64,000 bases of DNA from Opitutia bacterium (GTDB taxonomy: Bacteria; Verrucomicrobiota; Verrucomicrobiia; Opitutales; Opitutaceae), in the NCBI GenBank assembly GCA_947453695.1, contig CANGHW010000014.1, positions 1 to 64,000 on the forward strand. Reading direction: 5' to 3'. The translations under genes and the position numbers were made by a program. This document shows, piece after piece, positions 16,784-25,433 of this stretch. The notes under the pieces are model-generated. The model was not told where the DNA came from and searched no databases. It was given only the letters and a program-made list of their open reading frames with translations. The stretch's first letter is position 1, and every line of letters begins with the position of its first letter.

Positions 16784-18709
16784 ATGACCGCCTCCGGCCC
16801 GCGTCGTAATCTTCTCCGCTCCCCGCGCGACTTCGCCGTCGCCGCCGCGGTCGTCGCTCTGCTCGCCCTTTTCTGGTGGCTCACCGTTTCCGCCACCCGG
16901 GGCAAAAGCCATACGTCCGACGAACTCCCGCACATCACCGCCGGTTTTGCCTACGACAAATTCGGTGACTTCCGCATGCAGCCCGAGAACGGCAATCTCC
17001 CGCAACGCCTCTTTGGCCTGCCCGGTCTCGTCGCCGACGCCCGCTTCACCATGGATGAGACGCTCTGGCGTCGCTCCACCTACTGGCAACTCTCCTGGGA
17101 TTACTTCTACGCTCTCGGCAATCCCACCGACCGCCTCGTTGCTCAAGCCCGAGCGCTCAACACCCTCCTCGGCGTCGCGCTCGGCCTCCTCATCTTTTTT
17201 CTCACGCGCGCCGCCTTCGGCGCCGTCGGAGGACTCCTCGCCCTCGCTTTTTACGCCCTCGCGCCCAACACGCTCGCCCATGCCGGCCTAGCCACTTCCG
17301 ACATCGCCGCCACCCTCTTCCTCACGCTTGCGCCGTGGCTGTTTTGGCGGCATCTCGAAAAACGCGACCTACCATCCGGACTACTCGCCGGCCTCGCCAG
17401 CGGCCTCGCCCTCGTCGCCAAATTCAACGGCGTCCTGATTGCCCCCATCTACGCCGTCCTCGTCATCGCCGACGCCCTCCTTCGTGGCCCTCAGACTCCA
17501 TCGCCAAGATCTCAGACCCTCCGGCGTTTTTCCGCCAACCTCGCCCTCGCCATCCTCTCCGCTCTCGCCGCCCTTTTTGTCATCTGGGCCTTCTACAATT
17601 TCCGTTTCAACGCCCGCGGCCCCGGCACACCGATTCTCGAAGGTTTCGCTTGGAGCTGGGATACCATGCTCCCCTTCCTCGGCTGGAAACGCGGCCTCAT
17701 TGAATTCGCCCTTGCCCACCACCTCTTCCCCGCAGCCTGGCTCTACGGTCTCTCCAACGTCCTCGCCGTCGAAGTTACGCGCCCCAATTTTTTTGCCGGC
17801 GAGCACGGTCTCCTCGGCACGTGGCAATTCTTCCCCACTCTCGTCCTCACCAAGACTACCCTCGCCATGCTCGGTGCGCTCCTCGTCGCCACCGTCGCTG
17901 GCGCCGTCCTCGCCCGCCGCACCGCCCCCGCCAAGCGCCGCGCGATTCTCCTCAGCACACTCCCCGTCGCCGCAACCGCCTCCGTTGTCTGGCTCGTCGC
18001 CCTCGGCAGCAACCTTAACATCGGCGACCGCCACATTTTACCCATCTACCCCGCGCTCTTCCTTGCCCTTGGCCTCCTCGCGCAACGACGCGCCCTCCTC
18101 CTCACCGCACTCGTTTTACTCGCCGCCCACGCCACCGCTTCCTTCGCCATTCGCCCCCACTACCTTGCCGGCTTCAACGCCCTCGCCGGTGGGCCGGCCC
18201 ACGCCCACCGCCTCTTTGTCGATAGCTCTCTCGACTGGGGCCAAGACCTCCCCGCCCTTCGCGACACCCTCACCTCGCTCCGCCAACCCGGCGAGAAATT
18301 CTACCTCGGCTACTTCGGCAGCGCCTGGCCCCTCCACTACGGCGTTCGTCCCGATGCCTTTCTCCCCACTCCCACCTACGTTGTCCGCCCCCCGCTTCTC
18401 TCCTACGATTACGAGCCCGGCCTCTACGCCATTAGCGCCACCGTCCTCGCGGAGGTCTACACGCCGTATCGCGGTCCTTGGACTCCGGCGCTCGAACAAC
18501 GCTGGCAAACACTCCGCTCCGACCGCACTCCTGAAACCTTCCCCGAGTTCGACCGCCTCCGCTTCGCCCGCCTCTGCAAATACCTCCAACTCCGCCCGCC
18601 GCTCGCTGCCCCGGGCTACTCCATTTTCGTCTATCGACTTACCGCCGCCGACCTCCAGTCCGCCCTCGAAGGCCCCGTCATCGGTGCCTACCGCCTACGT
18701 CGCGAGTGA
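16784..18709 (+). CDS. GT-C membrane glycosyltransferase, GT39-like (paralogue of the gene at 22183)
   Basis: A 641-residue polytopic protein with an N-terminal helix (AAAVVALLALFWWLTV), the acidic motif KSHTSDELPHITAGF (Asp-Glu near residues 46-47) and QPENGNLPQRL in the first periplasmic loop. About ten more membrane segments follow, then a soluble C-terminal part with LFVDSSLDWGQDLPAL. The protein at 22183 has the same three blocks (TADEILHITGG, HPENGILPQRW, VDSSLDWGQDLPGL), so the two are clear paralogues. It would use polyprenyl-phosphate sugars. Start: the ATG just before the basic stretch preceding helix 1. Confidence 0.78.
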   Translation: MTASGPRRNLLRSPRDFAVAAAVVALLALFWWLTVSATRGKSHTSDELPHITAGFAYDKFGDFRMQPENGNLPQRLFGLPGLVADARFTMDETLWRRSTYWQLSWDYFYALGNPTDRLVAQARALNTLLGVALGLLIFFLTRAAFGAVGGLLALAFYALAPNTLAHAGLATSDIAATLFLTLAPWLFWRHLEKRDLPSGLLAGLASGLALVAKFNGVLIAPIYAVLVIADALLRGPQTPSPRSQTLRRFSANLALAILSALAALFVIWAFYNFRFNARGPGTPILEGFAWSWDTMLPFLGWKRGLIEFALAHHLFPAAWLYGLSNVLAVEVTRPNFFAGEHGLLGTWQFFPTLVLTKTTLAMLGALLVATVAGAVLARRTAPAKRRAILLSTLPVAATASVVWLVALGSNLNIGDRHILPIYPALFLALGLLAQRRALLLTALVLLAAHATASFAIRPHYLAGFNALAGGPAHAHRLFVDSSLDWGQDLPALRDTLTSLRQPGEKFYLGYFGSAWPLHYGVRPDAFLPTPTYVVRPPLLSYDYEPGLYAISATVLAEVYTPYRGPWTPALEQRWQTLRSDRTPETFPEFDRLRFARLCKYLQLRPPLAAPGYSIFVYRLTAADLQSALEGPVIGAYRLRRE

Positions 18710-18815
18710 TCCTTCGCACAGCGTATAAAAATCCCGTGATACGCAGCTCCCGCCGCACCTCAGTGGGGTTTCCCTCTCGACACTCCCCGCGCCCGGCGGT
18801 GATTTTTTCAGCCTC

Positions 18816-19847
18816 GTGAGCACTCCTTCGTCCACCGTGCGGGTTGGCGTCATCGGCTTCGGCCAATGGGGCCCCAACCACGTCCGTAACTTCTCTCAAC
18901 TCGACGGCTGCGAAGTGGTCCGCGTCTGCGATTTTTCCGACGCCCGCCTCGCCGCCGCTCAGAAATTCCTCAAGGGCGTCGCCGTCACGCGCGATCCCGC
19001 TGACATCACCCGCGCCACTGACATCGATGCTGTCGTCGTCGCCACGCCCACCGGCACGCACCACGCCCTCGTCAAAGCCGCCCTCGAAGCCGGCAAGGAT
19101 GTTCTCTGCGAAAAACCTCTCGCCCCCACCGCCGCCGAGTGCGCCGAACTCGCCGCGCTCGCCGCGGCCAAAGGCCGGATCCTCATGGTCGGCCACGTCT
19201 TCCTCTACAACTCCGGCGTCCTTCATCTGAAGACCGACCTCGATCGCGGCGAGCTCGGCCGCATCTACTACATGGACGCCGTGCGCACCAACCTCGGCCC
19301 CGTGCGCTCGGATGTTGGCGCCATCCACGACCTGGCGAGCCACGACATCTCGATCTTCAATTTTCTCCTCAACGCCCAACCCCTCGAAGTCTCCGCCACT
19401 GGCAACTGCGTCCTCCAAAAGAACGTCGAGGACGTCGGTTTCCTCACGCTCTACTATCCGGGCAACGTCGTCTGCCACGCCCACACTTCGTGGCTCAACC
19501 CCCGCAAGGTCCGCGCCCTTACCATCGTCGGCGATCATAAGATGGCTGTCTGGGACGACATGAACAATCTCGAGCCCATCCGCTACTACGACAAGGGCGT
19601 CACCGCCGACCACTACAGTTCCTTCGGCGAGTTTCACATGATTCTCCGCGACGGCCAGATCACGATTCCCAAGGTGAAACTCGCCGAGCCGCTCACGCGC
19701 CAGGACAACGAGTTCATCGCTTGCATCCGCGCCCGCCGCCAACCCGCCGCCAACGCCGAGTTCGGCCACGCCATTGTGCGCGTTCTCGAGGCCGCCCACG
19801 AATCACTCCGCCAACACGGCCGCGCCGTCAAAGTCGCCTCCGCATGA
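18816..19847 (+). CDS. Gfo/Idh/MocA-type sugar dehydrogenase, WlbA-like
   Basis: A 343-residue NAD(P)-dependent oxidoreductase. Rossmann motif VGVIGFGQWGPNHVRNF (GxGxxG near residues 14-19), the diagnostic CEKPLAPT (EKP 99-101) and HDLASHDISIFNFLL (171-185) match WlbA/WbpB enzymes, which oxidise C3 of a UDP-sugar acid. The next three genes encode an acetyltransferase, a GT2 and a PLP aminotransferase, giving dehydrogenase, aminotransferase and N-acetyltransferase, the full set for a 3-acetamido (or 2,3-diacetamido) sugar. Start GTG follows a 106-base gap; the downstream ATGA overlap shows the operon. It heads a five-gene operon. Confidence 0.85.
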   Translation: MSTPSSTVRVGVIGFGQWGPNHVRNFSQLDGCEVVRVCDFSDARLAAAQKFLKGVAVTRDPADITRATDIDAVVVATPTGTHHALVKAALEAGKDVLCEKPLAPTAAECAELAALAAAKGRILMVGHVFLYNSGVLHLKTDLDRGELGRIYYMDAVRTNLGPVRSDVGAIHDLASHDISIFNFLLNAQPLEVSATGNCVLQKNVEDVGFLTLYYPGNVVCHAHTSWLNPRKVRALTIVGDHKMAVWDDMNNLEPIRYYDKGVTADHYSSFGEFHMILRDGQITIPKVKLAEPLTRQDNEFIACIRARRQPAANAEFGHAIVRVLEAAHESLRQHGRAVKVASA

Positions 19848-20317
19848 GCGCTCCGCTGCCCGAGTTCGCCCGCCTCGCGCCCGACGTGAAGCTCGGCGCG
19901 CGCGTCCGCCTCAATTCGTTTATCAACCTCTACGGCTGCACCATCGGCGACGACGCCATGATCGGCACCTTCGTCGAGATCCAGCGCGACGTGCTCGTCG
20001 GCCCGCGCTGCCGCATCCAGAGCCACACCTTCATCTGCTCCGGCGTCACCCTCGAGGCCGATGTCTTCGTCGGCCACGGCGTCATGTTTATCAACGACCG
20101 CCATCCCACCGTCGCCGCCACCCTCGCCGGCACCTGGAAAATGGACCGCACGCTCATCTGCGCCGGCGCCTCCCTCGGCTCCGGCGCGCTCATTATGGGC
20201 GGCATCACCATCGGCGCGGGCGCCATCATCGGTGCCGGTGCCGTCGTCACGCACGACGTGCAGCCGGGTGCCACCGTCGCCGGCGTCCCCGCTCGCCAGC
20301 TTCGCCCGCGCGCATGA
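19844..20317 (+). CDS. Left-handed beta-helix N-acetyltransferase (WlbB/FdtC-like)
   Basis: A 157-residue hexapeptide-repeat protein with runs such as IGDDAMIGTFVEIQ, GVTLEADVFVG and ITIGAGAIIGAGAVVTHDV, giving a left-handed beta-helix; FINDRHP carries a histidine placed like the catalytic/CoA-site region of WlbB-type enzymes. It should acetylate the 3-amino group produced by the aminotransferase at 21039, with acetyl-CoA as donor. The start overlaps the previous stop (ATGA) and its own stop overlaps the next start by 4 bases. Length matches the FdtC/WbpD-like class (150-190). Confidence 0.85.
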   Translation: MSAPLPEFARLAPDVKLGARVRLNSFINLYGCTIGDDAMIGTFVEIQRDVLVGPRCRIQSHTFICSGVTLEADVFVGHGVMFINDRHPTVAATLAGTWKMDRTLICAGASLGSGALIMGGITIGAGAIIGAGAVVTHDVQPGATVAGVPARQLRPRA

Positions 20318-21042
20318 CCCCCGCTAAGACCGCGCTCGCGCTCAGCGTGATCGTGCCCGCCTTCAACGAAGAGGCGCTGCTCGACGATGCCATCCGCCGC
20401 CTTCGCCGCACGCTCGACGAGCTCCGGCTCGCCGCCGAAATCATCATCGTCAACGACGGCAGCCGCGACCGCACTGGCGCCATCGCCGATACCCTCGCCC
20501 ACGAGCTCTCCGGCGTCGTCGCCTGCCATCAGGAGAATCAGGGCATCGGCGGCGCTTTCCGCCGCGGGGCATCCGTCGCCACGGGCGACTACTTGATTCT
20601 CTGGCCCGCCGACATGCCCGCCGATCCTGCTGACCTCGCACCCTACGCCGCGGAGTTCGGCCGGGCCGACGTCATCGTCGGCGTCCGTCGCGCCCGCGTC
20701 GGCTACAATCCCCTCATGGCCTTCAATTCGTGGCTCTACCCGCAGCTCGTCGCCACGCTCTTCGGCCTACGCTTGCGCGATGTGAACTGGATCCACGCCT
20801 ACCGCCGCACCCAGTTCGCCAAGATCCGTCTCACCCAGCGGGGCATCCCCATGCTCGCCGAGGCACTGATTCGCCTGCGCGATGTCGGCGCCAGCATCGT
20901 CGAGGTCGATGTCGAGATGAAAGTCCGCCTCGGTGGCGTGGCTTCGGCCTCGCGTTTCAAAGTCATGCGCCGCACCCTCGGGGGCCTGTTTTCCCTCTGG
21001 TGGACGTGGCGCAAAGAACCACGTCCCGCTCCCTCCCGATGA
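20314..21042 (+). CDS. Glycosyltransferase family 2 (polyprenyl-phosphate type)
   Basis: A 242-residue GT2 enzyme with ALSVIVPAFNEEALLDDA, IIIVNDGSRDRTG, NQGIGGAFRRGASVATGDYLI and WPADMPADPADL where DPM1/ArnC proteins have 'DaD.q.pp'. The second Asp is shifted (PADMPAD), so the metal site is a variant. No membrane helix is present. Because the gene sits between acetyltransferase and aminotransferase, it may transfer the acetamido sugar made by the operon to a lipid carrier. Both neighbours overlap by 4 bases. Confidence 0.8.
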   Translation: MTPAKTALALSVIVPAFNEEALLDDAIRRLRRTLDELRLAAEIIIVNDGSRDRTGAIADTLAHELSGVVACHQENQGIGGAFRRGASVATGDYLILWPADMPADPADLAPYAAEFGRADVIVGVRRARVGYNPLMAFNSWLYPQLVATLFGLRLRDVNWIHAYRRTQFAKIRLTQRGIPMLAEALIRLRDVGASIVEVDVEMKVRLGGVASASRFKVMRRTLGGLFSLWWTWRKEPRPAPSR

Positions 21043-22175
21043 CCGCCACGCCTTCCGTCCAAGTCCCGTTTCAAGATCTGCCGCTGCAGATTCGCACCCT
21101 GCGCCCCGAGCTCGATCCCGCCCTCGATGCCGTCCTGCGCCACGGCCAGTTCATCCTCGGCCCCGAGGTCACCGCCTTCGAGAAAGACTGGGCCCAGTTC
21201 TGTGGCACGCAGCACGCCATCGGCGTCGGCTCCGGCACCGACGCTCTCCAACTCATCCTCCGCGCCCTCGGCATCGGCCCCGGCCATGAGGTCATCACCG
21301 TCGCCAACAGCTTCATCGCCACCGCCGAGGCCGTTTCCTACACCGGCGCTCGCCCCGTCCTCGTTGATTGCTCCCTCGACGACTACCTCATCGATCCTTC
21401 CGCCGTCGCCGCCGCCATCACACCGCGCACCCGCGCGATCATGCCCGTCCACCTCTACGGCCAGCCCGCGAACATGGACGCACTTTCCGCCATTGCGCGC
21501 CAGCACGGCCTCGCCCTCGTCGAAGATGCCGCGCAGGCCCACGGCGCCACCCTCAAGGACGGCCGCCCCTGCGGGGCGCTCGGTCAGGCCTCGGCCTTCA
21601 GTTTCTATCCCGGAAAAAATCTCGGCGCTTTCGGTGACGGCGGTGCGGTCAACACCAACGACGACGCCCTCGCACGGCAGATCAAACTCCTGCGCAACTG
21701 GGGCTCCGTCGTGAAATACCACCACGAGATTCAGGGCTACAATTCGCGCCTCGACACCATGCAGGCCGCGATCCTCGGTGTGAAGCTCCGCCACCTCGCC
21801 GCGTGGAATGAACGCCGCCGCGTCGCTGCCGGCTGGTATCGCGCCGCCCTCGCCGATCTACCCGGCGTCGTCCTTCCCGCGGAGGCCCCGTGGACCGGCC
21901 GCCACGTCTATCACCTCTTCGTCATCCGCCTCCTCGATCGTCCGCGAGACGCCGTCGCGAAGTTTCTCGCTGCGCGCGGCATCCAAACCGTCGTCCACTA
22001 CCCGGTTCCGATCCATCGGCAAAAAGCCTACGCCGAGCTGGGCTACGCCGAGGGCGCTTTCCCGCGCGCCGAGCAGGCGGCCCGCACCGTCCTCTCGCTC
22101 CCGATGTTTCCCGAGATGACGCCGGATCACGTTGGCCTCGTCGCCGACGCCCTCCGCGCCGCGCTCGCCGCCTGA
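21039..22175 (+). CDS. DegT/DnrJ/EryC1/StrS aminotransferase (WlbC/FdtB-like)
   Basis: A 378-residue PLP enzyme: GVGSGTDALQLILRALGIGPG (residues 62-82, in pieces), VEDAAQAHGA with the PLP-pairing Asp163, and the Schiff-base lysine in SFYPGKNLGAFGDGG (K193). The later YNSRLDTMQAAIL is the substrate-side signature. These enzymes transaminate a 3- or 4-keto sugar nucleotide, using glutamate. With the dehydrogenase and the acetyltransferase upstream, 3-amino formation is the most likely. The protein has standard length for the family. Confidence 0.9.
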   Translation: MTATPSVQVPFQDLPLQIRTLRPELDPALDAVLRHGQFILGPEVTAFEKDWAQFCGTQHAIGVGSGTDALQLILRALGIGPGHEVITVANSFIATAEAVSYTGARPVLVDCSLDDYLIDPSAVAAAITPRTRAIMPVHLYGQPANMDALSAIARQHGLALVEDAAQAHGATLKDGRPCGALGQASAFSFYPGKNLGAFGDGGAVNTNDDALARQIKLLRNWGSVVKYHHEIQGYNSRLDTMQAAILGVKLRHLAAWNERRRVAAGWYRAALADLPGVVLPAEAPWTGRHVYHLFVIRLLDRPRDAVAKFLAARGIQTVVHYPVPIHRQKAYAELGYAEGAFPRAEQAARTVLSLPMFPEMTPDHVGLVADALRAALAA

Positions 22176-22182
22176 CCGGACG

Positions 22183-24189
22183 ATGTCCGCGCGCCCGGGA
22201 AATCTCTTCGTCACACTCGGGGTGGCCGCGCTTCTCGCGCTGCACGCCGCCCTCGCGCTCTGGGCCGTCTCCGGCAAGAGCAACACCGCCGACGAGATTC
22301 TCCACATCACCGGCGGTTACACCTACTGGCATCTCGACGACTACCGCATTCACCCGGAAAACGGCATTCTTCCTCAGCGTTGGGCCGCGCTTCCTGCGGT
22401 CTTCATGGCGCCTCCGTTTCCCAAATTAGAGGGTAACGCTTACTGGAAAACCTCCGAGGGCCAGCCCGTCGGACACCAATTCTTCTACGAAACGGGCCAC
22501 GATCATTTTCCTATGCTCATGGCCGGCCGGGCGATGATCGTGCTGTTCAGTATCGCGACCGGCGTGCTCATCTTTTGCTGGTCGCGCCGCCTTTTCGGCA
22601 CCGTCGGCGCCTTTCTCTCCCTCACCCTCTACGCGCTCTGCCCCAACTTCCTCGCCCACGGTGCCCTCGCCACGTCGGACGTGTGCATGACGTTTTTCTT
22701 TTTGGCCTCCCTCGCCGCGTGGTGGTGGCACCTCCATAATCCCCGCTCCCGCGTCTGGTGGCTGAGCGCCCTCGTCTTCGGCCTCGCCTACGTCGCGAAA
22801 TTCTCCGCCGTTCTGCTCTTGCCGATGATGGTGCTCACCGCCGCGGCTCGCGCCTTCGCCCCGGGTGCGCTCCGCGTCTTCGGTCGCGACTATACCTCAC
22901 GCGGAGGAAAATTCGGCGCCGCCGCCCTCTCGGCCCTGGGCCACGGCCTCGTCGCCGGGCTCGTGATCTGGGCGTTCTACGGCTTCCACTACGCCGCCTT
23001 CAACCCTGCACTCCCGCCTGCCGATCACTTCGTTCGCCCATGGGAAGTCCTCGATCTGCACATCGGTTTTTCCGGCAAACTCATTCGCGCTCTCGCGAGC
23101 GTTCACGCCCTGCCCGAGGCCTTTCTCTACGGGTTCGCCTACGTGCTGGAAACCGCCCAAGTGCGCTCCGCTTACCTGAACGGCGAATACAGCACCACCG
23201 GCTGGCCGAGCTTTTTCCCGTGGGCCTTCGCCCTCAAGACCACACTCCCGCTCCTCGCCGCCACCGGTCTCGTCGCGACACTCACTATCCGCCGCTGGCT
23301 CGCCGCCCCGGGCAAACTCCGCACCGACCTCTATCGCGTCGCACCGTTAGCCGCGCTGTTTGTCGTCTATTGGGCCTTTTCCCTGACGAGCCACCTCAAC
23401 ATCGGCCACCGGCACATCCTGCCAACCTACCCCGTGCTCTTTATCGGTGCCGGCGCCCTCGGCGCGTGGCTCGCGGCGCGGCGCTCCCTCCTCCTTGCGG
23501 TCCTCGTTCTGTTAGTCGGTGGACAAGCCCTCGAAACCACCCGTATCGCCCCTCACTTCATCGCCTATTTCAACGCCTTGGGTGGCGGCCCGGCAAACGG
23601 TCACCGCCACCTCGTCGACAGTTCGCTCGACTGGGGCCAGGACTTGCCTGGGCTCAAGGCCTGGCTAGCGGAGCACGACAACGGCCAGCCCACCTACTTG
23701 TCCTACTTCGGCACTGGCGAGCCGGACTACTACAACCTGGGCACTCGCCGCCTTCCGTTCGTCAACGGCTTCAAGATTGTTCACCCCTACGTCCCGCTCG
23801 AAGCCGGCAACTATGCGATCAGCGCGACCATGCTCGAGCATGTCTACAGCAACGTGCGCGGGCCCTGGACCATCGAACTTGAGAAGGAATACCAGTCGCT
23901 CCGCGCACTCGAGCCGCTGTTCGCCGATTTCACCCGCGATCCCGCCCGCCGCGCCGCGCTGCTCAAGGACGCCACCGAAACGCAATGGCGTCGCTCCTGG
24001 GCGCGCCACGATATCCTGCGGTTCGCGCGCCTGTGCTACTATCTTCGCGTGCGCGCACCCGACGCTCATGTCGGCTATTCCATTTTCATCTATCGCCTAA
24101 ATGCGGCCGAAGTCGCAGCCGCCACCTCGGGCACGCTCACCGAATGGCGCACGTTGATCGAACGCGCCGTGGCGGCCCCGCGCCGTTAA
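22183..24189 (+). CDS. GT-C membrane glycosyltransferase, GT39-like (paralogue of the gene at 16784)
   Basis: A 668-residue polytopic protein; after helix 1 (LFVTLGVAALLALHAALALW) comes KSNTADEILHITGGYTYW with the Asp-Glu pair at residues 37-38 and HPENGILPQRW. The C-terminal soluble part holds VDSSLDWGQDLPGLKAWL. These three blocks are shared with the protein at 16784. The start is 8 bases after the aminotransferase stop, in an operon with the acetamido-sugar genes, which suggests that this enzyme uses the polyprenyl-linked form of that sugar. Its stop overlaps the stop region of the convergent gene by 4 bases. Confidence 0.8.
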   Translation: MSARPGNLFVTLGVAALLALHAALALWAVSGKSNTADEILHITGGYTYWHLDDYRIHPENGILPQRWAALPAVFMAPPFPKLEGNAYWKTSEGQPVGHQFFYETGHDHFPMLMAGRAMIVLFSIATGVLIFCWSRRLFGTVGAFLSLTLYALCPNFLAHGALATSDVCMTFFFLASLAAWWWHLHNPRSRVWWLSALVFGLAYVAKFSAVLLLPMMVLTAAARAFAPGALRVFGRDYTSRGGKFGAAALSALGHGLVAGLVIWAFYGFHYAAFNPALPPADHFVRPWEVLDLHIGFSGKLIRALASVHALPEAFLYGFAYVLETAQVRSAYLNGEYSTTGWPSFFPWAFALKTTLPLLAATGLVATLTIRRWLAAPGKLRTDLYRVAPLAALFVVYWAFSLTSHLNIGHRHILPTYPVLFIGAGALGAWLAARRSLLLAVLVLLVGGQALETTRIAPHFIAYFNALGGGPANGHRHLVDSSLDWGQDLPGLKAWLAEHDNGQPTYLSYFGTGEPDYYNLGTRRLPFVNGFKIVHPYVPLEAGNYAISATMLEHVYSNVRGPWTIELEKEYQSLRALEPLFADFTRDPARRAALLKDATETQWRRSWARHDILRFARLCYYLRVRAPDAHVGYSIFIYRLNAAEVAAATSGTLTEWRTLIERAVAAPRR

Positions 24190-25433
24190 TTCGCAGCGCC
24201 CGACCGCAGCCGCGCCCACACTTCGCGCGCAAAGTGCGCTAAAAAAGCGAGCAGGCAGAAGACGAGCGCCCAAATCAGCGGCTGCTCCATGTAAGAAAAC
24301 CGGTCGGCGACTTCCAATATTCGCTCCGGACTCGCTCCGGCCATCACCCGGCCGATCACACTGCTCGCCGCCGCATCCCCCCACAGCGCCCATAACAGCA
24401 GCGCGGCCGTTACCCCGGCCAAACGTCGGGCCGCCACCGGCGCGGCGTGGTCGCGCGGCAGACGCCAGAGCAGCGGCGCGAGCCACAGCGCGAATACCCA
24501 GCGGTAGGCGTAGCTAACGCCGGCAAAAAAACATCCCGTCAGCAGCAGCGCTCCCAACACAAAGCCCATCCAGGCCGCTCGCTCGCCCGCCTCCCAACCT
24601 TTCAGCAGGTCGCGTCTCCACCAGAAGGCAAAAGCGACCGCGCCCACCATCGCCCCACCGATTCGCGCCCACGTCGCCGGCAAATCAAGGCCGACCCAGA
24701 GGTGACGCGCACCGAAGGTCATCAAGCCCTCCACCTCCGGAACTTTTTTCACATAGACGCCCAAATCGCGGATGTGATCGGGCAGCATGATCAGCAGAGC
24801 CAGCGCTGCGCCGAACACCAGCCGACGCCGGGCGCGCGGCGCGGTGACGGATAGTAGAATCGCTAGCGCAATCGCCGGATAGGATTTCAGCGCGACAGCC
24901 CCAACCAAGAGCGGCACCGCCAGACTCTGCACCCACAGCCGCGCCGACAAAAGGCACGGCACCACCGGTGCGAGTAATACAAAAATCACGAGGTCATTGT
25001 TGGCGCGATTCAGCGCCAGCAGCATGGGTGGCGAGAGCAGCACGAGCAGCGACCAGATCACTTCCCCGGGCTGACGTGGTCGCAGCCACGCCAGCGTCGC
25101 GATTAAAAAGGCTCCCCCTAGTGCCGCCCCCAGCCAGAGCACGTCGCCTCGCGTCAGACCAAACTCCCCCAGTTTAAGCCACCAATGCGAATACGCGTGC
25201 GGACGCCCAAACACATCCAACGGGTTGTAGACATAGGGATCGAGTCCGCGCGCCAGCGCGTCGTTGGACGCTAGGATCGCATAGAGATCCAGAAACCACG
25301 GTCCGAGGTGATTAACCCCAATCGCCCGAAAGCGCTCCGGCGCGGCGGCAAATGCCCCCAACACGACGACCACCACAGTCGTCATCATCCACCAGAGACG
25401 GCGCGGCGAAACGGACTGGGAGGACGCGTTCAC
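24186..25433 (-). CDS. GT87-like membrane mannosyltransferase (DUF2029-type), paralogue of 59827
   Basis: A 415-residue polytopic protein, N-terminal helix WWMMTTVVVVVLGAFA, then NHLGPWFLDLYAILASNDA, GLDPYVYNPLDVFGRPHAYS and SPPMLLALNRANNDLVIF. The motif 'D..a...a...G.dPY' followed by 'P...a...gN.d..v' is typical of GT87/DUF2029 polyprenyl-P-mannose-dependent transferases. The gene at 59827 shares NPLDI..RPHSY.DWW and LLVLSPPVLLAVNRANNDL and is a paralogue. The GTG start overlaps the upstream stop by 4 bases (GTGA), so translation is probably coupled to the gene before it. Confidence 0.75.
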   Translation of the reverse strand: MNASSQSVSPRRLWWMMTTVVVVVLGAFAAAPERFRAIGVNHLGPWFLDLYAILASNDALARGLDPYVYNPLDVFGRPHAYSHWWLKLGEFGLTRGDVLWLGAALGGAFLIATLAWLRPRQPGEVIWSLLVLLSPPMLLALNRANNDLVIFVLLAPVVPCLLSARLWVQSLAVPLLVGAVALKSYPAIALAILLSVTAPRARRRLVFGAALALLIMLPDHIRDLGVYVKKVPEVEGLMTFGARHLWVGLDLPATWARIGGAMVGAVAFAFWWRRDLLKGWEAGERAAWMGFVLGALLLTGCFFAGVSYAYRWVFALWLAPLLWRLPRDHAAPVAARRLAGVTAALLLWALWGDAAASSVIGRVMAGASPERILEVADRFSYMEQPLIWALVFCLLAFLAHFAREVWARLRSGAAN

